A model generated the notes under the pieces. That model did not search any database, had not been told where the DNA came from, and worked only from the letters and a program-made list of their open reading frames with translations. DNA of 64,000 nt from UBA4085 sp964556755 (GTDB lineage: Bacteria; Acidobacteriota; Aminicenantia; Aminicenantales; UBA4085): positions 62,001 through 126,000 of the forward strand of contig CAZKXI010000002.1 of assembly GCA_964556755.1 (NCBI GenBank), in the 5' to 3' direction. Below are positions 25,380 to 33,472 of this stretch, piece by piece. The position numbers and the translations under genes were made by a program. How positions within the stretch are numbered: the stretch's first letter is position 1; the number at the start of each line of letters is the position of its first letter.

Positions 25380-26687
25380 ATGAGACACACTCCGGCGGAG
25401 ATCTTGCTCCTGACCGCCTTGGGGGGAGCTCTGGCCCTGGCCCCCGCCGGCGGCGGGTCCGCCATCGGCCGGGCCCAGACCGCCCATTCAGCCGCCGTCA
25501 TCGGCCTCCCCATCAGGCCCGGAATCGGCCGGATCGTGCGGCCATTCGGGCTGGATCCCCTGGCCGTCCGGGCCGGCGTCCTTTACGTGCTGGCCGGCGA
25601 GCCGGCCCGCCGCCGCCTCTCCGAAGCCGGCTGGCCTTCTTTCGAGGCCGGGAATCTCTTCCCGGGCCGTCCCCTTTCCGGGGCCCAAGGCCAAGGCGGA
25701 CCCAACGGGGCCTATCACACCTACCTCGAGATGGAGTCGGACCTGGCGGACTTGGCGGCCCGCTTCCCCCGCCAGGCCCGCCTGAGGCTTCTCGGCCGCA
25801 GCCTCGAGGGGCGCCGTCTCTCGGCCCTCAAGATCAGCGACAATCCCGGCCTGGACGAGGACGAGCCCGGAGTCCTGCTGGCCGGCGGCCACCATGCCCG
25901 TGAATGGATCTCGGTCGAGGTCCCTTTCCAGATCGCCCGGCGGCTGCTCGAGAGCTATGGATCGGACCCCGACGTCCGCCGGCTCGTCGACGGCTGCGAG
26001 ATCTGGGTCGCGCCCCTTCTCAATCCCGACGGACTGGAGTACTCCATCGGAGTCTACCGCTACTGGCGAAAGAACCGGCGCGACAACGGGGACGGAACCT
26101 TCGGCGTCGACCTGAACCGCAACTACGACTTCCGGTGGGGGGCCGACGACGTCGGCTCGAGCCCCGAGCCGGGCGATGAGACCTTTCGGGGCCCGAGCCC
26201 CTTCTCGGAGCCCGAAACCCGAGCCCTGCGCGACCTCGCCCTGGCCCGACCCTTCTCCACGGTCATCTTCTACCACAGCTTCGGCCAGACGATCCTCTAC
26301 CCCTGGGCCTGGACGATCGAGCCGCCTCCCGACCGCGATCTCCTGCGGACCCTGAGCCTCGATCTGTCCGCCCTCATGGCCCCGGTCGAGGGGCGGACCT
26401 ATGCGGTCGGCCAATCGGGTCCGGATCTCTACGTCTCCAACGGCGACGCCGCCGACTGGACCTACGGCGGCCTCGGCTCGACGTCCCTGACCATCGAGCT
26501 CCCCCCGCTGGATCTGCTCAACGGCGGCTTCTTCAACGCCGAGGCCGACATCGCCTCGGTCTCGGCCGAGAGCTGGCCGGCGGCCCTGGAGATCCTCCGC
26601 AGGGCCCTCCAGGACTTCGCCCCGGGCGGGCGGGAGGACGCCAGCCGGATCCGGCGCCCGCCCCCGGAGGGGCTGCAAATCCGCTGA
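25380..26687 (+). CDS. Secreted M14 zinc carboxypeptidase
   Basis: A 435-residue protein with a signal peptide (about residues 1-30), a propeptide-like segment and an M14 catalytic domain starting near residue 115 (YHTYLEMESDLADLAARFP). Zinc ligands are visible in GGHHAREWISVE (HxxE, near 170) and in the later His of FYHSFGQ near 300. VDLNRNYDFRWG near 244 is the substrate-carboxylate Asn-Arg motif; SLTIELPP near 371 contains the catalytic Glu. M14 enzymes remove C-terminal residues from peptides outside the cytoplasm. It probably shares a transcript with the outer-membrane protein 2 bp upstream. Confidence 0.92.
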   Translation: MRHTPAEILLLTALGGALALAPAGGGSAIGRAQTAHSAAVIGLPIRPGIGRIVRPFGLDPLAVRAGVLYVLAGEPARRRLSEAGWPSFEAGNLFPGRPLSGAQGQGGPNGAYHTYLEMESDLADLAARFPRQARLRLLGRSLEGRRLSALKISDNPGLDEDEPGVLLAGGHHAREWISVEVPFQIARRLLESYGSDPDVRRLVDGCEIWVAPLLNPDGLEYSIGVYRYWRKNRRDNGDGTFGVDLNRNYDFRWGADDVGSSPEPGDETFRGPSPFSEPETRALRDLALARPFSTVIFYHSFGQTILYPWAWTIEPPPDRDLLRTLSLDLSALMAPVEGRTYAVGQSGPDLYVSNGDAADWTYGGLGSTSLTIELPPLDLLNGGFFNAEADIASVSAESWPAALEILRRALQDFAPGGREDASRIRRPPPEGLQIR

Positions 26688-26735
26688 CGCGGTTTGACAA
26701 AGTCGCCGAAGTGTATTAAGGACTGTCTGAGGGCC

Positions 26736-27458
26736 ATGACACCGAGCCTTGCCGCCGCGCTGCAGCCGATCGTGGAGGATCTCCCGTCGCAGGGCCTCCC
26801 CTATTGGATCCTCTGGCTCCTGCTCTGCGTCATCCTCATGCTCCTGGCCTTTATCTTCCTGCGGGACAAGGACCTCCGCCAGCGGCTGGATTTCTTTCTC
26901 TCCGGAGCCAAGCGGAGGATGAAGCGGACCCGGCTGCGCCTGCGGCTGAAGAAAGCCAAGGGCAGGCGCTCGGACCTCCTCCGCCAGCTGGGCGAAGCCT
27001 GTTGGGGCATGCGGCTGCCTATCCCCCGGACGGCAGCCCTTCTGCTGGAGATCGACGGCTGGGAGGCCAAGCGCCTCGCCCGCCAGAGCGGCCTGAAGGA
27101 CGCCATGACCAGGATCCTGGAGCTGCAGCGTCACCTCGAGGAGACCCGAGTCCGCGTCCGCGGCCTGCTCAAGCTCAAGGAGACGGACCACCCGGCCGAG
27201 CCCCGCGAGATCCACCGCTGCAAGGACGAGGAGAGGCGGATCCGCAAGGAGATGCGTGTCCAGGAGCGCAGGATCCGGACGGACCAAGCGGCCGTCAAGC
27301 ATCTCGACTTCGAGAAGGGCGTCCGTCTGGAGGCCCTGGGCGACTTGGCCGACGAAGCCCGCCCGGACCAGCCCGAGCTGCGGGACCTGTTCGCCCAGAT
27401 CGACGGCGTCAACCGCTCCATCCTCCACTACCTCGACGAGATCGAGAAGCTCTTCTGA
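26736..27458 (+). CDS. Coiled-coil protein with one N-terminal membrane segment, unknown function
   Basis: A 240-residue protein from the ATG at 26736; a longer frame begins at TTG 26694, but that TTG coincides with a TTGACA-like promoter element. Residues about 22-45 (WILWLLLCVILMLLAFIFL) form a membrane helix. The rest is highly charged and helical (RRMKRTRLRLRLKKAKG, RILELQRHLEETRVRVRGLL, EERRIRKEMRVQERRIRTDQ), probably coiled coil on the cytoplasmic side. I do not recognise a family. It lies 49 bp after the carboxypeptidase and 2 bp before queH, so transcription with queH is possible. Confidence 0.65.
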   Translation: MTPSLAAALQPIVEDLPSQGLPYWILWLLLCVILMLLAFIFLRDKDLRQRLDFFLSGAKRRMKRTRLRLRLKKAKGRRSDLLRQLGEACWGMRLPIPRTAALLLEIDGWEAKRLARQSGLKDAMTRILELQRHLEETRVRVRGLLKLKETDHPAEPREIHRCKDEERRIRKEMRVQERRIRTDQAAVKHLDFEKGVRLEALGDLADEARPDQPELRDLFAQIDGVNRSILHYLDEIEKLF

Positions 27459-27460
27459 AC

Positions 27461-28009
27461 GTGGCCAAGCCCCCGCTGCTCGTTCATATCTGCTGCGCTC
27501 CCGACGCGGCCTACGGCGTGGAGGTCTTCCAGCGCGACCATGCCGTGACCGGCTTCTTCCATAATCCCAACATCTGGCCGGCCGACGAGTACAGCCTTCG
27601 CCTGGCGGAGACCCGGAAAGTCGAAGCCCACCTCGGCTTCCTCCTGCTTGAGGGCCTCTACGACCCCGGCGACTGGGAGCGGCGGGTGGCGCCCTGGGCC
27701 GCCGAGCCCGAGAAAGGCCGGCGCTGCGACGTCTGCTACGCCCTGCGCCTGGACGCCGCGGCCCGGAAGGCCCGCGAGCTGGGCTTGCCGGCCTTCGCCA
27801 CCGTCCTGACCGTCAGCCCCTGGAAGAAGTCCGACGTCATCAACCGCATCGGGAGCCGGCTGGGGCGCCGCTACGGGCTGAGCTTCCTTCCCGCCGACCT
27901 CAAGAAGGGCGACGGCTTCGCCCGCAGCGTCGAGATCAGCCGCCGCCTCGGCCTCTACCGACAGAATTATTGCGGCTGCCGCTACAGCCGGCGGTCGCCG
28001 CGGCCATGA
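27461..28009 (+). CDS. queH: Epoxyqueuosine reductase QueH
   Basis: A 182-residue protein starting at GTG 27461. LLVHICCAPDAAYGVEVF at the N-terminus, GRRCDVCYALRLDAAARKA near residue 86 and a C-terminal YRQNYCGCRYS are the signature segments of QueH (formerly DUF208), which carry the cysteine ligands of its FeS cluster and active site. QueH reduces epoxyqueuosine in tRNA to queuosine, replacing QueG in many anaerobes. The stop overlaps the hypF start in ATGA. No other queuosine gene is in the window. Confidence 0.93.
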   Translation: MAKPPLLVHICCAPDAAYGVEVFQRDHAVTGFFHNPNIWPADEYSLRLAETRKVEAHLGFLLLEGLYDPGDWERRVAPWAAEPEKGRRCDVCYALRLDAAARKARELGLPAFATVLTVSPWKKSDVINRIGSRLGRRYGLSFLPADLKKGDGFARSVEISRRLGLYRQNYCGCRYSRRSPRP

Positions 28010-30300
28010 ATGCCCCGGCCCGCCGCATCCTGGTCTCCGGTGTGGTCCAGGGCGTCGGCTTCCGGCCCTTCATCCATCGCCTGGCCGGGCGGCTCGGCCT
28101 GGCCGGCTGGGTCCAGAACACGGCCGCCGGCGTCGAGATCCATATCGAGGGGCCTTCGGCCGCGGCGCTGGACGGCTTTCTCCGGGCTCTCCGGACCGAG
28201 GCCCCGCCGCTGGCCGTCATCGAGGAGGCCGCGGTCCGCCCGGTCCGCGGCGAAGGCCTGACCGGATTCGAGGTCCGGGCGTCCCGCGGCGGCGAGGCTT
28301 TCGTCTTCATCTCGCCCGACATCTCGGTCTGCGACGCCTGCCGGCGCGACATGGCGGATCCCCGCGACCGCCGCTACCGCTACCCCTTCACCAACTGCAC
28401 GGACTGCGGCCCCCGCTACACCATCGTCCGCTCCCTGCCCTATGACCGTCCGGCCACGACCATGGCCGCATTTCCCATGTGCCCCGACTGCGCCAGGGAG
28501 TACGCCGATCCCGGCGACCGCCGCCACCATGCCCAGCCGACCGCCTGCCCGGTCTGCGGGCCTTCGATCCGGCTGCGCCGATCGGGCTCGGCCCGGGCCC
28601 TCCCCGGCGGCGTCGAAGCGGCGGCCCGGCTGATCCGAAGCGGGCGCATCGTGGCGGTCAAGGGACTGGGCGGCTTCCACCTGGTCTGCGATCCGCGCAA
28701 TCCCCGGGCGATCTCCCGCCTGCGCACAATCAAGCAGCGCTCGCGCAAGCCCTTGGCCCTGATGGCCCGCGACATGGCCGCCGTGCGGAGGATCGCCCGT
28801 GTCTCCCCCCTCGAAGCGGCGCTTCTCCAATCGCCCCGCCGGCCCATCGTCCTGCTGCGCAAGAGGGTGGATCTGCCGGGCATCGCCCCCGGCTTGGGGG
28901 AAGTCGGGATCATGCTGCCCTACACGCCGCTTCACGTCCTGCTGCTCGAGAGCCTCGACCTGGTGGCGGCCACGAGCTCCAACCCCAAGGACGCCCCGAT
29001 CATGAAGGACGAGACGGAGGGCATCGACGCCCTCTGCGACTATGTCCTCGGGCACGACCGCCCGATCCACATGCGAGCGGACGACTCGGTCCTCAAGGTC
29101 GTCCTGGGGGCGCCGCTCTTCATCCGCCGGGCCCGCGGCTATGTCCCGGAGCCCCTGCGTCTCCCGCCCGGCCTCGACCGCGGCCGTCAGGTCCTGGCCG
29201 TGGGAGCCGAGCTCAAGGACACCATCTCGGTGGTCAAGAACGGCCGCCTGGTCACCAGTCCATTCCTGGGCGACTTGGACGAGTACCGCAATAGGCGCTA
29301 CTTCGAGGAGACGGTCGCTCACCTTCTCGGGCTCTTCTCCGTTCGGCCGGAGGCGGTCGCTTCCGATCTGCATCCCGACTTTCACGCCGTCCGCTGGGCC
29401 GAGCGCTTCGCCCGGCGCGCGGGCATCCCCCACTTCCGCGTCCAACACCATCACGCCCATGTCCTGGCCGCCCTTCTTGAGAACGGCGTCCCGGCCGGGA
29501 CGAGGGTTCTTGGAGCCGCCTTCGACGGCTACGGCTACGGGGCGGATGGATCGGCCTGGGGAGCGGAGCTTCTGGCCGCCGACTATGGGAGCTTCCGGCG
29601 CCTGGCCCATTTCGAGCCCGTGCCCCTTCCCGGCGGCGACCTGGCGGCCAAGCAGCCCTGGCGGATGGCCCTGGCCTACCTGATGCAAGCGGGATTCTCC
29701 GAGGCGGCCGCCGCGGAGGTCCTGAAAGAGGCGCCGGCCGCGGAGCGCAAGGCCGTGGCCGCCTTGATCGCGCGAGGCGGCTCGCCCCTGTCGTCGAGCT
29801 GCGGCCGGCTCTTCGACGCCGTCTCGGCCATCCTCGGCCTGGCTCCCGATCGCAACGACTTCGAGGCCGAAGCGGCCATGCGCTTGGAAGCCGCGGCGGC
29901 CGCGGGACGGGCCGTCCGGCGTTACCCCTACATCGTCTCCTCCGCCGGGCGGGACGGCCGGGAACCGCGCCGCATCGGCTTCGCGCCGCTCATCCGGGCC
30001 GTTGCCGCCGACAAAGCCGCCGGCCTGCCGCCGGCCGATATCGCCGCCTCCTTCCACGCCGCGCTGGCCCGGATGATCGTCGATATGGCCGAGATGGCCC
30101 GGGGCGATCAGGGCCTCGAAACCGTGGCTCTGGTCGGCGGAGTCTTCCTCAACAGAGTCCTCCTCGAGCGGTCGACGAGAAGGCTCGAAAAGGCCGGCTT
30201 CCGCGTCCTTCGCCCGGTCCGGCTCTCGCCCAACGACGAGTCGATCTCCGCCGGCCAGGCCGCTTACGCCCTGGCCGCGCTCAATCGCCGAGCAGGTTGA
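28006..30300 (+). CDS. hypF: HypF carbamoyltransferase for [NiFe]-hydrogenase maturation
   Basis: A 764-residue protein with all HypF domains in order: N-terminal acylphosphatase (GVVQGVGFRPFIHRLA, residues 10-25); two zinc-finger motifs (CDACRRDM...CTDCG near 109 and CPDCAREY...CPVCG near 160); YrdC-like domain (GRIVAVKGLGGFHLVCD near 213); and a Kae1-like C-terminal domain with HHHAHVLAALLENG near 481, FDGYGYGADGSAWGAE and VALVGGVFLN near 705. HypF makes a carbamoyl-adenylate and passes the carbamoyl group to HypE for the cyanide ligands of hydrogenase. No other hyp or hydrogenase gene is in this window, which is unusual. Overlaps queH by 4 bp. Confidence 0.95.
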   Translation: MNAPARRILVSGVVQGVGFRPFIHRLAGRLGLAGWVQNTAAGVEIHIEGPSAAALDGFLRALRTEAPPLAVIEEAAVRPVRGEGLTGFEVRASRGGEAFVFISPDISVCDACRRDMADPRDRRYRYPFTNCTDCGPRYTIVRSLPYDRPATTMAAFPMCPDCAREYADPGDRRHHAQPTACPVCGPSIRLRRSGSARALPGGVEAAARLIRSGRIVAVKGLGGFHLVCDPRNPRAISRLRTIKQRSRKPLALMARDMAAVRRIARVSPLEAALLQSPRRPIVLLRKRVDLPGIAPGLGEVGIMLPYTPLHVLLLESLDLVAATSSNPKDAPIMKDETEGIDALCDYVLGHDRPIHMRADDSVLKVVLGAPLFIRRARGYVPEPLRLPPGLDRGRQVLAVGAELKDTISVVKNGRLVTSPFLGDLDEYRNRRYFEETVAHLLGLFSVRPEAVASDLHPDFHAVRWAERFARRAGIPHFRVQHHHAHVLAALLENGVPAGTRVLGAAFDGYGYGADGSAWGAELLAADYGSFRRLAHFEPVPLPGGDLAAKQPWRMALAYLMQAGFSEAAAAEVLKEAPAAERKAVAALIARGGSPLSSSCGRLFDAVSAILGLAPDRNDFEAEAAMRLEAAAAAGRAVRRYPYIVSSAGRDGREPRRIGFAPLIRAVAADKAAGLPPADIAASFHAALARMIVDMAEMARGDQGLETVALVGGVFLNRVLLERSTRRLEKAGFRVLRPVRLSPNDESISAGQAAYALAALNRRAG

Positions 30301-31135
30301 ATCCCAGGCCGTCCCGATCGGGCGCCGGGCCGCCCTTCCCCTCCCCCGTCGACGTTGCCTTGGGAGAGGCCGCGCCCGGAGCGGAGAGCTTGAGCTTGAT
30401 CCCCCCGCTGGCGGCCAAGAGGAGATTGACCAGGCAGGCCAGAACGATCCCGGCCAGGCCGAGGCCCAGGATGCCCGTCGCGGCCCCGGCCAGGCCGTCG
30501 ATGAGCGCGCCCAGGAGCTTGCCCTGCTGGCCGGCTATCGCTTCCGGAAGACGGGACGCCGCGGCCGCCGGCAGGGAGCCCGTCGCTCCGGCGAAGACAC
30601 CATAGGCGGCGCCCGCGAGGCCGCCCAGCGCGCCCATGAACCGGAAGAGAGAGGCGGGATTCAAAGAGCGCATGATATAGACGCCGTCGCGGACGGGGAG
30701 CGATTCGTCCAGAGGGATGATCTCCACGGTCTTGGCCTCCGATCCCCTGGGCTCGCAGCGGGGGCAGATCAGGAGGGGCTTCTCCAGGGGACCGCCGCAG
30801 TCGGGGCAGCGGTCCGGCGCGCCTTCCGCGGGACCCTCCAGGCTTCCGCCGCAGCGGCCGCAAGTCCCGGCTCCCTCCTTGTTCTCATGGCCGCAGAAGA
30901 GGCAGACCGGACCCTTGTCCTTCGAGATCGGGGGATCGGAGATGACCCAGTCCCGGCCGTCGAAGAAGTACCACTTGCCCGTCTGGGCGCCGATCATCCA
31001 GTACCGCCCCTGGGCGTCCTTCAGGCGAAGCTTCTTCATCTCGTCGATGAACTGCTGGCGCGACAGATCGCCGGCCTGGAACCTCTTCTTCAGCTCATCG
31101 AACGTCTCAGCCGCGCTCTTGAACGGATCCCGCAT
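30281..31135 (-). CDS. Zinc-ribbon protein with N-terminal SHOCT-like region and Gly/Ala-rich membrane segments
   Basis: A 284-residue protein. Residues 9-40 (ETFDELKKRFQAGDLSRQQF) resemble the short SHOCT/oligomerisation motif, followed by a WMIGAQTGKWYFFDGRDWV segment typical of proteins that pair with zinc ribbons. Two or three ribbon pairs follow: CLFCGHENKEGAGTCGRCG near residue 76, then CPDCGGPLEKPLLICPRC near 107. Residues about 165-255 are Gly/Ala-rich and hydrophobic, likely two or three membrane helices. Function unknown. Its last 20 bp overlap the end of hypF on the other strand. Confidence 0.7.
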   Translation of the reverse strand: MRDPFKSAAETFDELKKRFQAGDLSRQQFIDEMKKLRLKDAQGRYWMIGAQTGKWYFFDGRDWVISDPPISKDKGPVCLFCGHENKEGAGTCGRCGGSLEGPAEGAPDRCPDCGGPLEKPLLICPRCEPRGSEAKTVEIIPLDESLPVRDGVYIMRSLNPASLFRFMGALGGLAGAAYGVFAGATGSLPAAAASRLPEAIAGQQGKLLGALIDGLAGAATGILGLGLAGIVLACLVNLLLAASGGIKLKLSAPGAASPKATSTGEGKGGPAPDRDGLGFNLLGD

Positions 31136-31335
31136 GGCCTTCTCTCCCCGAGCCGGCTTCCCGGCGCAAACCGTGGATTTTCAGACAGTTCATATCTCGC
31201 TGATAATAGTGATTTTAAGGTGGCGCCGAAAACCTGTGCAAACCGTCGTAAGTTGAGCAATTCGGCCTGAATCGGTCTTCCCGCGGCTGGACATATCCAC
31301 AATTTTTCCACACTTTCTGTGCAAAAGTCCAGCCG
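31136..31335. other. AT-richer intergenic region with DnaA-box-like motifs
   Basis: This 200-bp gap separates two leftward genes and is clearly richer in A+T than its surroundings. It holds ATATCCACA (31293-31301) and TTTTCCACA (31304-31312), each one mismatch from the DnaA box TTATCCACA, plus TGTGCAAAA (31318-31326) and TGTGCAAAC (31235-31243), which are weaker reverse-strand matches. No gene is visible in it. A promoter for the zinc-ribbon gene must lie here but is not clear. Confidence 0.4.
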
Positions 31336-32316
31336 TCACCGCAGCCCCAGCTCGCCGAGCAAATCCATCAGATCGAGGCCCTCGACCGGAGCCGGGATGA
31401 AGCAGAGGACGAAGATCGCGACCAAGGCCGCGGCCACGATCGTCCGGCCCCGCCCCAGAGGGGAGGGCTCGTCCCAGACGCGCGGGTGCTTGAGTCCCAA
31501 GACCAGAATGAGGAGTCCCCAGACCCACCAGCCCAGCCAGAACAGCGCCCCCATGACCAGGAAGAAGACAAGGAAGATTTTCGCCACGTAGCGCGCCCGC
31601 GGGCCCAAGACGGCGTAGGCGACATGGCCGCCGTCCAGCTGTCCCAAGGGAAGGAGATTCAAAGCCGTCACCAGCATGCCCACCCAACCGGCGAAGGCGA
31701 CCGGATGGAGGATGACATCGAATCCCGGGCCCGTCCCGCGCAGCGTCAGGGCGGTGAGGATGCGGACGATGAGCGGCTCGCCGAAGACGATGGCCTCGCT
31801 GCGCGGCAGGGCCGGGACGACCTTGGACCAAGCCAAGCCGATGGCCAAGGCCGCCAGGGCGGGCAGGAACCCGGCCAGCGGCCCGGCGGCCCCGATATCG
31901 AACAGCTGCCGCTTGCGGGTGATGGGATCGCGGATCTTGATGAAGGCGCCCATGGTCCCGATCAGGGTCGGGGCCGGGACGAAGAAGGGCAGCGTGGCGC
32001 TGATCCCGTAGCGTCGGCAGGCCCCATAGTGGCCCATCTCGTGGGCCGTCAGGATGAGCATCAGCACGGCCGCATAGAGGAGGGCCAGGCCGATCGCCCG
32101 CGGGTCCCGAAGGGCGGCCCGCAGGCCGCCTTCGAGGAGAGCCGGGCTGGGGCGCCCGGCCGCCAGATAGCCGACGCCCCAGTCCAGTCCGACCAGGAAA
32201 GCCGTTCCGGCCGTCAGGAGGAAGAGCAGGGCGTTGAGCCAGGGACGATCCTTGGCGAAGAGGCTCCACCTCCGGCGGATCCGGACGGGAGCGGCGACCG
32301 GCGGTTGGGGATCCAT
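31336..32316 (-). CDS. M50 family site-2-type intramembrane metalloprotease
   Basis: A 326-residue membrane protein. LTAHEMGHYGACRRYG at residues 90-105 is the HExxH zinc site in a membrane helix, and NLLPLGQLDGGHVAYAVLG near 222 is the second motif (N-x2-P-x4-DG) with the third ligand Asp. IGTMGAFIKIRDPITRKRQLFDIGAAGPLAGF near 118-150 is the PDZ-less group pattern found in the EGY1/SpoIVFB-like branch. Six or so hydrophobic helices are present. Such enzymes cleave membrane-bound regulators or signal-peptide remnants. The ATG lies only 6 nt after the T-run of a strong hairpin (32323-32358). Confidence 0.88.
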   Translation of the reverse strand: MDPQPPVAAPVRIRRRWSLFAKDRPWLNALLFLLTAGTAFLVGLDWGVGYLAAGRPSPALLEGGLRAALRDPRAIGLALLYAAVLMLILTAHEMGHYGACRRYGISATLPFFVPAPTLIGTMGAFIKIRDPITRKRQLFDIGAAGPLAGFLPALAALAIGLAWSKVVPALPRSEAIVFGEPLIVRILTALTLRGTGPGFDVILHPVAFAGWVGMLVTALNLLPLGQLDGGHVAYAVLGPRARYVAKIFLVFFLVMGALFWLGWWVWGLLILVLGLKHPRVWDEPSPLGRGRTIVAAALVAIFVLCFIPAPVEGLDLMDLLGELGLR

Positions 32317-32322
32317 GGGCGC

Positions 32323-32358
32323 AAAAAAGCCCAGGAGGAAGCGGACTTCCTCCTGGGC
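32323..32358 (-). terminator. Strong hairpin and T-run, terminator of the ferredoxin gene or leader attenuator of the M50 gene
   Basis: On the minus strand a perfect 13-bp stem (32358-32346 with 32341-32329; 5' arm GCCCAGGAGGAAG) with a 4-nt loop, followed by six T. It lies 21 nt after the ferredoxin stop and 6 nt before the protease ATG. Confidence 0.85.
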
Positions 32359-32379
32359 CTTGGGGAGGGCGGGTGCGGA

Positions 32380-32625
32380 TCAGCCCTTCAGCTTCTTGTG
32401 CTTGGCTTCCAGGGCCTCGCGGGTCTCGACGTGATCGGGGTCGGGAACGCAGGAGTCGACCGGGCAGACGGCCGCGCACTGGGACGAGTCGTGGCTGCCC
32501 ACGCACTCCGTGCACTTCTCGGGATCGATGACGTAGCGCTCGTCGCCGGCCGTGATGGCCTGGTTCGGGCACTCGGGCTCGCAGGCGCCGCAGTTGATGC
32601 ATTCCTCGGTGATCTTGTAAGCCAT
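32380..32625 (-). CDS. 2[4Fe-4S] ferredoxin (YfhL/FdxN-like)
   Basis: An 81-residue ferredoxin. Cluster motifs are CINCGACEPECP near residue 9 and CTECVGSHDSSQCAAVCP near 38; the second has the longer insertion between the second and third Cys that marks the YfhL/FdxN group. Of two ATGs (32631 and 32625), the second is chosen because GGAGG lies 7 nt before it but only 1 nt before the first. It has its own promoter (TTGCGG, 16 bp, TATAAT) and a terminator after the stop, so it is a single-gene unit. It could serve the 2-oxoacid oxidoreductase or another low-potential enzyme; no direct partner is adjacent. Confidence 0.93.
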   Translation of the reverse strand: MAYKITEECINCGACEPECPNQAITAGDERYVIDPEKCTECVGSHDSSQCAAVCPVDSCVPDPDHVETREALEAKHKKLKG

Positions 32626-32655
32626 GTTCATTCCTCCACGGGAGATTGAAGCCCC

Positions 32656-32683
32656 ATTATAGCCGAAATCGGACGGGCCGCAA
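32656..32683 (-). promoter_or_regulatory. Promoter of the ferredoxin gene
   Basis: On the minus strand, TTGCGG (32683-32678), a 16-bp spacer and perfect TATAAT (32661-32656). Confidence 0.6.
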
Positions 32684-32694
32684 GCGGCCGCGGC

Positions 32695-33351
32695 TCACTG
32701 GGAGGCGTCCAGCTTGCTCGCCCTTAGGCCGGCATCGTAGCCGAAGTAGGACTGCGCGTATTCGGTCTGGACGCGCCGGAAGAGGGCCAAGGCGCCGGCC
32801 TTGTCTCCCTTCTTCTCCAAGGCCTCGGCCTTATGGAAAAGGACCGCATCCAGGACGTAGTCCTTGGGCTTGGCGTCCTCGATGGCTTGCAGGATCTTCA
32901 GACCCCCGTCGATGTCGCCTTTGAGGACGGCCACTTGGGCGGCCAGCTCCTTGGCCTGATAGTAGAAGAAATCCTTGGGCGCGTCCTTCAGCCCGGCTAA
33001 GACCGCGGCAGCTTTATCCAGATCGCCGCTCTCGACCCAGTGCGAGGCCAGCTGGGTGGCGGCCACGCGGGCGTATTTGCCCTTCTTGGCCAGGGCCTCC
33101 AGCGCGGCCGCGTTGCCGGGCGTCTTATCCAGCCCGTTGCGCAGCTCCAGGATCCGGCCCAGCTCGGCGCTGGACGATCGCGTCTGGGCTCCGCGAAGGA
33201 AGAACAGCCCGCCGAGAAGGACGGCCAGGCCGGCCAGGACGGCCAGGCCGATCAGGGCCTCCTGGCGCCAGGACTCGAAGGAGGCCATGATCCGGCCGAA
33301 TATCGATACGAACTCGTCTTCTTTGAGCTTCTTCTTGATCTCGCGTTTCAT
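32695..33351 (-). CDS. YfgM-like membrane-anchored TPR protein
   Basis: A 218-residue protein. A short charged cytoplasmic N-terminus (MKREIKKKLKEDEF) precedes one membrane helix (about residues 34-54), followed by helical repeats (GKYARVAATQLASHWVESGDLDKAAAVL, LFHKAEALEKKGDKAGALALFRRVQ). The arrangement matches the YfgM/TPR_21 family, which associates with the SecYEG translocon and with periplasmic chaperones such as PpiD. GAGAGGAAG provides the ribosome site. The downstream ferredoxin has its own promoter. Confidence 0.75.
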   Translation of the reverse strand: MKREIKKKLKEDEFVSIFGRIMASFESWRQEALIGLAVLAGLAVLLGGLFFLRGAQTRSSSAELGRILELRNGLDKTPGNAAALEALAKKGKYARVAATQLASHWVESGDLDKAAAVLAGLKDAPKDFFYYQAKELAAQVAVLKGDIDGGLKILQAIEDAKPKDYVLDAVLFHKAEALEKKGDKAGALALFRRVQTEYAQSYFGYDAGLRASKLDASQ

Positions 33352-33427
33352 GGAATGCTTCCTCTCGGCCGCTTCGGACCAGCGCCCTTTTTACCATAAC
33401 CGGCCCGGAAAGGGAAGCCGGCCCGCC

Positions 33428-33455
33428 TTGACATCACGGCCCGATTCCCTAAGAT
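33428..33455 (+). promoter_or_regulatory. sigma70-type promoter for the HPr-kinase-like gene
   Basis: TTGACA (33428-33433), a 16-bp spacer and TAAGAT (33450-33455); the ATG is at 33473. Confidence 0.6.
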
Positions 33456-33472
33456 GGAGGCGGATCCGCGCC

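Noticed and set aside
26694..26719. TTGACA with TATTAA as promoter for the coiled-coil gene
   Set aside because: The spacer is only 14 bp, too short for a convincing sigma70 promoter; kept only as a reason to doubt the TTG start.
27982..30057. Minus-strand 691-codon frame opposite hypF
   Set aside because: Shadow of hypF, without any motif and with shadow-type composition.
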